33,856 nt of DNA from Candidatus Zhuqueibacterota bacterium. GTDB taxonomy: Bacteria > Zhuqueibacterota > Zhuqueibacteria > Zhuqueibacterales > Zhuqueibacteraceae. The stretch is from assembly GCA_022616415.1 (NCBI GenBank), contig JAKEEU010000283.1, positions 1 to 33,856 on the forward strand, in the 5' to 3' direction. This document shows, piece by piece, positions 20,847-28,513 of this stretch (the stretch's first letter is position 1; every line of letters starts with the position of its first letter). The translations under genes and the position numbers were made by a program. The notes below the pieces were generated by a model. The model worked only from the letters and a program-made list of their open reading frames with translations, was not told the DNA's origin and searched no databases.

Positions 20847-23051
20847 TCAATAAAAAACCGGCCGATTCTCAGAAATCTCTCTCATCAACATTTCCTGCAC
20901 GATGTCGCGCAGAATCCAATTCGGCAGCGTTTCGTTTTTGGCCAGCGCTGCTTGAATCGCCTTGTCGCTCATCGCCATCGTTTTTGCCGATTTGGATTCA
21001 AAATATTTTTGCGTTTCCGGGTTGTATCCAATCGCATCGAAAAAGACCGGCGTGATGCCGATATCGCCGAGGCTTTTGAAAAGCTCGCGCGTTTGCGCCT
21101 GATCATAAAAGCCGTCAAAGTGGCCGTGGTCGCATTCAATGACGAAATGGCTGCAACCCATGTTTTTGTAGCAGAGCGCATGAAAAACCGTTTCGCGCGG
21201 GCCGCAATAGCGCGGGTAGAACAAAGAGCCGCCCAACACGACTTTGCCCGATGGATAAACGTCGTTATGGAGCAAAAGCTGGTAGCTGTTGAAAATCGGC
21301 GGCGGCAGAAAATCGCCGGCTTGCTGCGGACCCATGACCAAGCTGATGTAGAGGCCGTCGGCGTGTGCGGCTTCAAGCGCGCGCAGTTGCGCATATTCGT
21401 GCAAGCGATTCGGCAAATGGCCGGCATGAAAGCCGACCACGCGGCTCCAGCCTTTTTGCGCAAAGATCACGCGCGTCTGGCTCGGGCTTAATTCGTATTG
21501 CGCATACGGCGAGGCCATTTTTTCCACGAGCATGATCTCGCCCGCAACGAAACGGCTGCCGTTCTCGGCCAATTTTGCGACACCGGGATGTTTGCGCGCC
21601 GTTGTGCCGAACCATTTCCGCGCCACTTCCTCAAAATCGAAAGCGTAAATCTCGCTGACGTTCATTGCAGCATAAATTTTGTCATTAGCATCCGTCAAGG
21701 CGATGCGATCACCCGCAGCAATATTGGTGAGAGCGCTTTCATGGGCTTGCAAAACCATCGGCATCGTCCACACCTGGCCGTTGAGCAGCCGGTGGTGATC
21801 GAGCACACTCGCCAGCTCCTTGGCACTCATGAAGCCGGTGAGCGGCGAATACACGCCGTTGGCGATCTGGACGCAATCCATCAAGTCCGTGTCTTGCACT
21901 TGCAGTGTCCGCAAGTTTTGCAAGCTCCGACTTTCCTTAGTTCCAAATAAAAAGGAAGGTCGGGGTAAGGCGGGAGAATTCATCTCCCGGCTTTCGCGGC
22001 TCACGAGAAAACCGCCGTGCGGCTCAACCAAAGTCGAAATCGGGGCGGAGGAATAATGCGTCGGCTGCCAGCCCTGATTTTTTTCGTACTCCCGAATGAC
22101 CTTCTTCACCATCATGGCCGCAGCCACGGGAAAAGCGCCGATGGCGGTTTCGGCAGCGAGCACCAAGCCGTCAGCGCCATCCATCATCGTGTTGAACACG
22201 TCATTGACTTCGGCGCGCGTGGGATTCGGCGAGGTCACCATCGATTCGAGCAGGTTGGTGGCGACGTAAATCTTTCTGCCGACCAGTTTCGCGTGGCGAA
22301 TAATATCTTTTTGCAGCGCCGGAATCCGCTCGATATTCACTTGCCGCGACAGATCACCGCGGTCGATGAGCAAGGCATCGGATCTCGCCGCGATTTCCGG
22401 AAGATGGCGCAAGCCGCTCAAACATTCGATTTTCGAGGTCACCATCGCCTCCACACCGGCCAGAGCGCGAATTTCATCCACGTCCGCGGCACGATTGGCA
22501 AACGACAGCGCCACAAAGCGAACGCCCATTTTTTTGCCAATGGCCAACGCCTGTTTGTCTTTTTCGGTCATGGCGGGCATTTCGACGTCGCGCTCCAGCA
22601 ACGTTACGGCTTTGTTCTGGCCGATCTCGCCGCCATTCAACACCCAGAGCACGACCCAATCGCTCTCAACGGCAACCACCTGCGCCAATACCTCCGCATC
22701 GATCTTCAAGAGATCGCCGACGATGAGCTGTTTCGCGATATAATCCGGATGCAGATTCAAATCATTGGCATCGCCGGGCACGCGTTTGTAGTGGACGCGG
22801 ATCGTGCTGTTCTCGCGCACCACGACCTTGCCGCCGGCGAGATCGCTGGTGCGGACCTGTGCGCCTTCGGTATCCAAACATACCGGCACTTTGGTGCGGG
22901 TTTGAATGTATTCCAAAATTTCTGCAACTTTTTCCAGCTTGGTGTGCGACAAATTCAAGCGAAACAAACTGGCGCCCAATTCCTCCAGCCGGCCGATCAC
23001 CCGGTCATTCAAAGAAGAAGGACCGAGTGTGCACCAAATTTCTTTGCTCAT
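20847..23051 (-). CDS. pyruvate kinase-ATP sulfurylase fusion protein with altered sulfurylase motifs
   Basis: 734 residues in one frame. Residues about 1-325 are a pyruvate kinase catalytic core: CTLGPSS, FRLNLSH (31-36), TEGAQVRT, a B-domain, the catalytic Lys207 in SKIE, DRGDL (230-234), ATNLLESM (264-271), PTRAEVND and LAAETAIGAFP. The C-terminal allosteric domain of pyruvate kinase is absent. Residues about 340-734 are ATP-sulfurylase-like: EPHGGFLVSRE, ANGVYSPLTGFM (397-408), GPQQAGDFLP and GGSLFYPRYCGPRE. However, the usual H-T-R-N-x-x-H-R-x-H-E loop reads HAGHLPNRLHE (542-552), and the G-R-D-H-x-G-x-G loop reads ECDHGHFDGF (639-648). The logical role would be APS formation with local ATP regeneration, but catalysis by the second half is doubtful. 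Residues about 353-376 are an apparent insertion. Confidence 0.88.
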   Translation of the reverse strand: MSKEIWCTLGPSSLNDRVIGRLEELGASLFRLNLSHTKLEKVAEILEYIQTRTKVPVCLDTEGAQVRTSDLAGGKVVVRENSTIRVHYKRVPGDANDLNLHPDYIAKQLIVGDLLKIDAEVLAQVVAVESDWVVLWVLNGGEIGQNKAVTLLERDVEMPAMTEKDKQALAIGKKMGVRFVALSFANRAADVDEIRALAGVEAMVTSKIECLSGLRHLPEIAARSDALLIDRGDLSRQVNIERIPALQKDIIRHAKLVGRKIYVATNLLESMVTSPNPTRAEVNDVFNTMMDGADGLVLAAETAIGAFPVAAAMMVKKVIREYEKNQGWQPTHYSSAPISTLVEPHGGFLVSRESREMNSPALPRPSFLFGTKESRSLQNLRTLQVQDTDLMDCVQIANGVYSPLTGFMSAKELASVLDHHRLLNGQVWTMPMVLQAHESALTNIAAGDRIALTDANDKIYAAMNVSEIYAFDFEEVARKWFGTTARKHPGVAKLAENGSRFVAGEIMLVEKMASPYAQYELSPSQTRVIFAQKGWSRVVGFHAGHLPNRLHEYAQLRALEAAHADGLYISLVMGPQQAGDFLPPPIFNSYQLLLHNDVYPSGKVVLGGSLFYPRYCGPRETVFHALCYKNMGCSHFVIECDHGHFDGFYDQAQTRELFKSLGDIGITPVFFDAIGYNPETQKYFESKSAKTMAMSDKAIQAALAKNETLPNWILRDIVQEMLMREISENRPVFY
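21929..21989. repeat. two hairpins inside the fusion gene, in an apparent in-frame insertion
   Basis: GACTTTCCTT (21929-21938) pairs with AAGGAAGGTC (21952-21961, one wobble), and CGGGAGA (21971-21977) pairs with TCTCCCG (21983-21989). They encode roughly residues 354-375, a stretch not expected between the PHGG and SPLTGF parts of an ATP sulfurylase. This resembles insertion of a small palindromic element without loss of frame. Confidence 0.5.
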
Positions 23052-23226
23052 GAATTTATAACCTCAAAATGGTATGGTCTTGCCTGAACTAATTTAGCCA
23101 TCGCCCGGATGTCATACCCGGCTCTGCAGCAGGCCAGGGCTGGAAGTATCTGTTCATCTCAAGCAATGTGCTCAATATTAAACAAAATCTACGGGATGCC
23201 ACGGTAACACTTTACGAGTTACTGAT

Positions 23227-23802
23227 TTATTGGAAATAGAGCATATCGACACCCGAAACATATTTCGAGCTTTTGGTGACGCGAAACGGAAAATAGCGCG
23301 AAATCGAATCGGCGTGGAAATCTTTTTCGTTGCTGTATTTCAATTCGACGATGACGTTGTCCCGGTCGATCGTTTTGTGCAAAAAAGTGTTGCCGCGGGC
23401 TTTGAGACGGTAAAACTCCAAATCCGAGTCAATCGTGATGCGGTAATGGCGATTGGCCGATTGAAAATAGCGGCGGCGATAGCGATTGAGCAGCGTGGGT
23501 TGCACGGCAAATAATTCCGTTTTCAGCTTGAACGGCAGCGCCGAATTTTTAAAAACCTCGATGGCTGTGCCGAATTGAAAATTTTCATCCAGTGCAAACG
23601 GCGCGAGTGGATAACTTTCTTTTCTGCCGACAAAGCCTTCTTTTATTTTCAGCTCCAAAACCGGCTTGTCAATGTGCACCAGCAAATCGCCGTACCAGCG
23701 AATGCGGCACTTTTTTCTTTGTCCCAATCCATCGACCGTCGTATAAAAGTATTGCAACGACGGCGTATCGAAATAAATATTATTGATCGGCGCCAAAGCC
23801 AA
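23227..23802 (-). pseudogene. VTC-domain (polyphosphate polymerase-like) gene, 5' end deleted
   Basis: About 191 codons of a VTC domain, the fold that makes polyphosphate from ATP in a basic tunnel. Visible blocks: NNIYFDTPSLQYF, KCRIRWYGDL, LELKIKEGFVGRK, RYRRRYFQS, then ITIDSDLEFY and VELKYS. A normal member starts about 40-50 residues earlier with a Y-E-R-K-F-type strand containing tunnel residues. Here the frame begins abruptly at APINNIYF, where it overlaps the truncated DUF4956 gene. The only starts are internal TTGs, so it is probably inactive. Confidence 0.75.
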
Positions 23803-24076
23803 GCCCGATGCCGATCGCCAGAAACAAATATGCCAGCTCCTCCGGCTCTTTGATTGCAGCGCGGAAGCGCACGATGGAAAGCGCGCCGACCAAGCCGAGT
23901 GACAATGCCAGCGAGGCCTTGACGATGGTGATGATCAACATCGTAGTCATTGTGATCATGACAAAATTCCGCGCGAACATTTTGCGGTTGGAAAGCGCAT
24001 GGCCGTATTGGGCGTAAACCAGGCTCAACAGATAGGCCAGAACGGCCGAGAACACCAGATTCACCACGAAGCCCAA
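23780..24076 (-). pseudogene. DUF4956 membrane protein gene, truncated at both ends
   Basis: Reads FVVNLVFSAVLAYLLSLVY, then YGHALSNRKMFARNF, then LGLVGALSIVRFRAAIKEPE and ELAYLFLAIGIGLGFGADQ-stop. This is the N-terminal membrane part of DUF4956, which normally continues another 100 or so residues after GADQ. The stop TAA arises exactly where VTC sequence (ATCAATAATATTTATTTCG) takes over. The N-terminus is also odd: the same frame is open back to about 24145 with no good start, and an ATG-led frame (at 24162) would need a one-base shift to join it. DUF4956 genes commonly neighbour VTC genes. Confidence 0.75.
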
Positions 24077-24162
24077 AACGGAAACCTGAGTTTCTTTTTC
24101 AATACGAACAATAAAATCCTGTGCGGAAGGCCCGGCAATCTATATTATCAGATAGCGGCATT

Positions 24163-24400
24163 AGGCTGGGTTCACTCTCGAGCAGGCAATGCAAAAACAG
24201 CGTAAAAATGATGAATAAAGAAAAATTTTGCCACGGTGGGATTAATGTGAGATTTCAGCATGAGGCGGCGTTGACCACTCGCATTTTCCCTCACCTTGAC
24301 TGAATTATGAAAAAATGCAATGTTCGTGGCCAATCCCTGGCAGGAGATAGATGAATTATAACACAAATTTAAGCGTACCGGCAAACAAGGGGGGTTGCAG
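24163..24400. other. non-coding stretch upstream of the DUF4956 remnant
   Basis: AT-rich sequence between the DUF4956 remnant and the end of the FG-GAP gene. Short frames here show no recognisable domain, no convincing ribosome-binding site and no RNA-gene pattern. Presumably it holds the promoter of the DUF4956-VTC-PK/sulfurylase run, but I see no consensus I would defend. Confidence 0.4.
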
Positions 24401-24420
24401 AAAAAATAGCAGGCTATTTC
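24401..24420 (-). terminator. terminator-like hairpin after the FG-GAP/UnbV gene
   Basis: AAATAG (24404-24409) and CTATTT (24414-24419) with a 4-nt loop; on the minus strand the stem is followed by a run of T. Sits 16 bp after the stop of the gene at 24436. The stem is short and AU-rich, so it may be weak. Confidence 0.5.
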
Positions 24421-24435
24421 AGAAAGCGCAAGAGC

Positions 24436-26277
24436 TTATTTCAAATAGAGTATTTTACCGGCGCGGGAGTAGCTCTGGAAAAAAACTTTGTAGAAATAGA
24501 GCCCGCTCCCGACCGGCTCACCATTGTCATCCGTAGCATTCCAATGGGTCACATGGGTTCCCGAGGTTGAAAACCCGGTGTGAATCGTTCGAATCTCCCG
24601 GCCGACAACGTCGGTGATAACGACTTTGATTTCTCCGGGCTGGCCGAGATTGAATTTGATCGCGGTGTTGTTATTGAAAGGATTGGGGAAATTACCCAGC
24701 AGTTGAAACTCATCCGGCATGACCGAAGCCGCAGACTGTTTGACGCCGGTAACCATGCCTTGGCCTTCTTTGATTTTGATGGTTTGATTGGCCGCGACAT
24801 TCACGACCGTCTCTTCGTTGCCATTGGGCCACCGAACCGCAATCTCCTCGATCATCGGCGCCTCGGCCAAGCCGAAGTGCAAAGGTTTGATGCTCTGTCC
24901 GAGAAAACTCACGCCATCATGTTGCCGATAATAATTTTTGCCGCCAGCCGTGAGTTTGACAACGGCGCCGAAGGCATTGCGGTTGGAGATTGTGCCTTCC
25001 AATTGAATCTTGAGCCAGTTCTGCGTGTGGCTGCGATTTTCGTAAAGGTAAGGCTCTTGCTTGCTATTCGAAACCAGCAAATCCAGATCACCGTCATTGT
25101 CATAATCGAATACGACTAAGCCCAAGCCATCGGCCCAGCCTCCGGCGCCGCATTGCGCCGAGATATTTTTGAACAAGATCGTGCCCGTTTCCATTATATT
25201 CTCAAAGAAAAAGTTGGACGTATCTGCAGCGCGGCCGTTGAAATCAAACCCGTTCACCGCGTAGAGATCGAGGTCCCCGTCGTGATCGCAATCGAAAAAT
25301 TCATTGCCCCAGCCCCAGCCGGCGATGGCCACGCCCATTTCCGCGGCACGATCCACAAAGCGCCCCTGGCCGGTGTTGGTGAATAATGGATTGGTCTCGT
25401 TGTCGAAAACCGCCAAGCCTGAAATATTGGTCACATAAATATCGAAGAATCCATCGTTGTTATAATCCCCAACCGAAACGCCCATGCCGTTGCCGGGGCT
25501 GATCAAACCAAACTCCTGCGTCGCTTCGCGAAAGGTCTTGTTGCCAAGATTGAGAAAAAATTTGTTCGGCGCTTTGAAATCATCGACGACGTACAAATCC
25601 GGCAGGCCGTCGTTGTTGGCATCGAGTGGAATCGACGTCCAAGTTGCCAGCTTGTTAATCAGGCCGCTCTGTTGCGTTACATCGGTAAAGGTGCCGTTGC
25701 CGTTATTTTCATACATGGTATTGGCGCCGCGCCAGGCGCTGACGTACAGATCGAGATCTCCATCCAAATCATAATCCCACCACACCGCGCTGGAATGGCT
25801 CCGGCCGGCTTCGCCGCCGACACCGGCGGCTTGCGTGACGTTGGCAAAAGTGCCGTCACCCTGATTATGATAAAGCTCGTTGAGGCCGTAATTGGTAAGA
25901 AAAATATCCGGATAACTGTCGTTGTCATAATCTCCCCAAGCGGCGCCAAATTTGTATCCCATCTCGTTGAAGGGTTGCCCGGCAACACGGCTGATGACGC
26001 CGGTTACAGCCGTGACATCAGTAAAAGTGCCGTTGCCCTCGTTGCGAAAAAACCGGTTCCACGTGCTTGCATCATCCGCATTATATTGTTGATTCGCCAC
26101 GAAGTAAACGTCCAAGTCACCGTCGCGATCGTAATCTGCAACGGCGACGCCGTTGTTTTTTTTAATCACGGACATGCCGGCTTCTTCGGTCTTTAACAAG
26201 AAGGTTTGAGCAGAAATCTTTGTCGCCTCCCAACGGCACAGGCAGAATACGGTGAGCACAGTCGTAGCGGTTTTCAT
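24436..26277 (-). CDS. secreted FG-GAP/VCBS-repeat and ASPIC/UnbV protein with Por-type sorting domain
   Basis: 613 residues, exported. The body (about 40-400) is a beta-propeller of FG-GAP/VCBS repeats with many calcium-binding loops of the form DxDxDGxxD (first at DYDRDGDLD, 48-56; also DYDNDSYPD, DYDLDGDLD, DCDHDGDLD). Residues about 420-505 are an ASPIC/UnbV domain (NWLKIQLEG...AVRWPNGNEETV). Residues about 526-613 are a C-terminal sorting domain (NFPNPFN at 529-535, ending KILYLK). Related CRTAC1-like proteins are surface or periplasmic. The N-terminus (hydrophobic 6-13, then RWEATK) is a poor signal peptide, so the start may be misplaced. Confidence 0.9.
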   Translation of the reverse strand: MKTATTVLTVFCLCRWEATKISAQTFLLKTEEAGMSVIKKNNGVAVADYDRDGDLDVYFVANQQYNADDASTWNRFFRNEGNGTFTDVTAVTGVISRVAGQPFNEMGYKFGAAWGDYDNDSYPDIFLTNYGLNELYHNQGDGTFANVTQAAGVGGEAGRSHSSAVWWDYDLDGDLDLYVSAWRGANTMYENNGNGTFTDVTQQSGLINKLATWTSIPLDANNDGLPDLYVVDDFKAPNKFFLNLGNKTFREATQEFGLISPGNGMGVSVGDYNNDGFFDIYVTNISGLAVFDNETNPLFTNTGQGRFVDRAAEMGVAIAGWGWGNEFFDCDHDGDLDLYAVNGFDFNGRAADTSNFFFENIMETGTILFKNISAQCGAGGWADGLGLVVFDYDNDGDLDLLVSNSKQEPYLYENRSHTQNWLKIQLEGTISNRNAFGAVVKLTAGGKNYYRQHDGVSFLGQSIKPLHFGLAEAPMIEEIAVRWPNGNEETVVNVAANQTIKIKEGQGMVTGVKQSAASVMPDEFQLLGNFPNPFNNNTAIKFNLGQPGEIKVVITDVVGREIRTIHTGFSTSGTHVTHWNATDDNGEPVGSGLYFYKVFFQSYSRAGKILYLK

Positions 26278-26316
26278 TTTATCTAACCTCCGCGCTTAGT
26301 CGATTTATAGTCAACT

Positions 26317-26496
26317 CTTTGCAAAAAAGCAAAGACACAAACGGGGTTCTCTTTCGTCAGATAGCCCCGTTTGCGCATGGCCAGCCTAATGGTGAATCAT
26401 TAGGCTGAAAAATGTAAGCGTCATAAATGACGCTAAAATTTCGAGGCTGATTTATCGGCCTTTCGTTTTTTAGCTGTGGAATTTATTCCACAGCTA
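26317..26496. repeat. row of six hairpins in the intergenic region
   Basis: Consecutive inverted repeats: CTTTGC/GCAAAG (26317-26334); CAAACGGGG/CCCCGTTTG (26338-26373); AGCCTAATG/CATTAGGCT (26383-26406); AGCGTCA/TGACGCT (26417-26434); GGCTGA/TCGGCC with one G-U (26445-26460); and TAGCTGTGGAA/TTCCACAGCTA (26471-26496), an 11-bp perfect stem containing the upstream gene's stop codon. On the minus strand the fourth is followed by TACATTTTTC, which fits an intrinsic terminator. Confidence 0.85.
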
Positions 26497-28386
26497 TTTC
26501 ACGAGCATCATTTTCTTCGCGATGATGCGGTTCCCTTGCTGCAAAGCATAAAAATACGTGCCGCTGGTGACACCGGACAAATCAACGCCAACAGTATGAG
26601 GGCCGCCGTTCATGGCAATGTTGTCAATCACGGTTTTAACAAGCTGGCCGGAAATATTGTATATCTTCAAGCTCACAATGCCCGGCTTATCCAGGGTGAA
26701 TTTGACCGCTGTTGCTGGGTTGAAAGGATTGGGATAGTTTTGCGCCAAGTCGAATCCACGGGCGACTTCGGAACGTCCTTTTTCGGCAACGCCGGTGCGA
26801 AGATTGTTCTCCACAAAGGAAACGCCCAGAACATCGATGGTATTCCACACTTGGCCGCCGGGATTGCCATTCGGGCCAAATCCCCGATTTTTGAGCAATT
26901 GGATAGCGCCATAACCTACAGAGGAAAGCGGCGTATCAATATCGATCAAGCTGAATTGCGCCGGCACCCGCTCGCCGCCTTGAAAGTTGAACGTGTTGCC
27001 AGTGGTCGGCGATTTGATGGCGTTCCAGCCAATTCGGCCCTCCAGGAAATAGCCGTCTTCATCAGCATTGAGAGCACCGACGATTTCAACATCGGCGCCT
27101 TTCACTTGGCCGAGCGCAGCCGGCATAAACACAATCAGCGCCGAGGTATCAGCCTGCGCATCGTACCGGACAAAAAGATGAACTTCATATTTGCCGTCGG
27201 CCTCATCATAAAAGGTCGTTCCGTGATCCGGACCATTAAGCGCACCCGGGGCGAGTGGGACATTCGACAAATAAATCTCAAGCCCGTCGCCGAACCAGGC
27301 CGAGCCAGCCGCGCCAGGAAGGGTGTCGTTGATTACGGCGGCGAAATACAGATTGTCCTCATCCCACATCAACGCCATCTGGCCGGACAAATCGACGTCA
27401 CCCGTCACCGGGAAATTGACTTCCGTGCGCCCACCATCCGGTTCGGTGGTTTTGTTCAGATCAACCCAAAAAACCAGATTCCATTCGGACAAATCCGCAT
27501 CGATGACGACCGCATCATCCGGCCTTTTCATGAACGGCTCGTTGAGGTACGTAAAAATCGTATCCAGCTCTGCAGCGTTTGCCGCCGCATCGGACCGGAC
27601 ATCCATCACCTCCCAAACCGGACCGCCAGGATTGCCATTGGGGCCACGGGTGGGGTCGACAGGAAATTGAAGAGCGCCATATCCTACAGAAGAGAGCGGG
27701 GTATCGATATCAATCAAGCTCCAGGTGGCTGCTACCCGCTCGCCACCTTGAAAGCTGAACGTGTTGCCGGTGGTCGGCGATTTGATGGCGTTCCAGCCAA
27801 TTCGGCCCTCCAGGAAATAGCCGTCTTCATCAGCATTGAGCGCGCCGTCGATTTCAACATCGGCGCCTTTCACTTGGCCAAGCGCAGCAGGCATAAACAC
27901 AATCAGCGCCGAGGTATCCGCCTGCGCATCATACCGGACAAAAAGATGTACTTCATACTTGCCGTCGGTTTCGTCATAAAAGGTCGTTCCGTGTTCCGGA
28001 CCGTGAAGCGCGTCCGCGGCGAGCGGGACACTCGACAAATAAATCTCAAGCCCGTCGCCGAACCAGGCAGAGCCGGCCGCGCCCGGAATGGTGTCGTTGA
28101 TTACGGCGGCAAAATACAGATTGTTTTCATCCCACATCAACGCCATGCGACCGGACAAATCGACGTCGCCGGTCACCGGGAAATTGACTTCCGTGCGTCC
28201 GCCATCCGGCTCGGTGGTTTTGTTCAAATCAATCCAGTAAACCAGATTCCAATCACCCAAATTCGCATCGATCGTTGGCAGCGTTTTGGCCTTGACCATA
28301 AACGGCACTGATACCGGTGCTTGGGCCAAACCGGCGCCCGCCACAAGCAGGACAGGAACAATAGCAAGCAGGATTCTACGTGACAT
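26494..28386 (-). CDS. secreted protein with two CBM9-like domains and a Por-type sorting domain
   Basis: 630 residues: a signal peptide (about 1-22, cut near GLAQA), then two tandem domains (about 39-262 and 295-518) that are nearly identical, then a C-terminal sorting domain (about 545-630, AQNYPNPFNPATAVKF ... KKMMLVK). Each domain has the pattern of a carbohydrate-binding module family 9/DOMON-like sugar-binding fold: IDANLGDWN or IDADLSEWN at the start, then MALMWDE-NLYFAAVINDT, GDGLEIYLS and GYFLEGRIGWNAI. Probable role: binding a polysaccharide or glycan at the cell surface. Located between the IPT lipoprotein and the FG-GAP protein genes, same strand. Specificity unknown. Confidence 0.88.
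   Translation of the reverse strand: MSRRILLAIVPVLLVAGAGLAQAPVSVPFMVKAKTLPTIDANLGDWNLVYWIDLNKTTEPDGGRTEVNFPVTGDVDLSGRMALMWDENNLYFAAVINDTIPGAAGSAWFGDGLEIYLSSVPLAADALHGPEHGTTFYDETDGKYEVHLFVRYDAQADTSALIVFMPAALGQVKGADVEIDGALNADEDGYFLEGRIGWNAIKSPTTGNTFSFQGGERVAATWSLIDIDTPLSSVGYGALQFPVDPTRGPNGNPGGPVWEVMDVRSDAAANAAELDTIFTYLNEPFMKRPDDAVVIDADLSEWNLVFWVDLNKTTEPDGGRTEVNFPVTGDVDLSGQMALMWDEDNLYFAAVINDTLPGAAGSAWFGDGLEIYLSNVPLAPGALNGPDHGTTFYDEADGKYEVHLFVRYDAQADTSALIVFMPAALGQVKGADVEIVGALNADEDGYFLEGRIGWNAIKSPTTGNTFNFQGGERVPAQFSLIDIDTPLSSVGYGAIQLLKNRGFGPNGNPGGQVWNTIDVLGVSFVENNLRTGVAEKGRSEVARGFDLAQNYPNPFNPATAVKFTLDKPGIVSLKIYNISGQLVKTVIDNIAMNGGPHTVGVDLSGVTSGTYFYALQQGNRIIAKKMMLVK
26833..28272 (-). repeat. tandem intragenic duplication (about 670 bp, period 768 bp)
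   Basis: DNA at 27601-28272 and at 26833-27504 encode near-identical domains; long blocks (for instance those encoding TEVNFPVTGDVDLSG and DADEDGYFLEGRIGWNAI-type segments) match almost base for base. The residue offset is 256 codons. Such identity implies a recent duplication or ongoing gene conversion. Confidence 0.9.
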
Positions 28387-28425
28387 TTTTCACCTCGCTT
28401 TGGTAAAAATGGTGAATAAATTGTT

Positions 28426-28446
28426 AGAGTATCCTCGCGATACTCT
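28426..28446 (-). other. hairpin between the lipoprotein and CBM9-domain genes
   Basis: AGAGTATC (28426-28433) and GATACTCT (28439-28446) form a perfect 8-bp stem with loop CTCGC, 40 bp before the CBM9-domain start codon. No T-run follows on the minus strand, so it may stabilise or punctuate the mRNA rather than terminate it. Confidence 0.45.
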
Positions 28447-28513
28447 TCCTCACAACAAATATTAACTTGTTTAGGGTTGCGCATCCCTCCTTTCGTAGTT
28501 AAAATTCATTCTT

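Noticed and set aside
22017..23087. 356-codon plus-strand frame opposite the fusion gene
   Set aside because: Antisense to the pyruvate kinase domain, with His/Arg/Gln-rich composition and no family resemblance.
26476..28311. A 611-codon open frame on the plus strand, opposite the CBM9-domain gene
   Set aside because: It mirrors the tandem repeats of the real minus-strand gene, has no recognisable domain and shows Arg/Ile/His-rich composition typical of an antisense shadow; the minus strand carries a signal peptide, two CBM9-like domains and a sorting domain.
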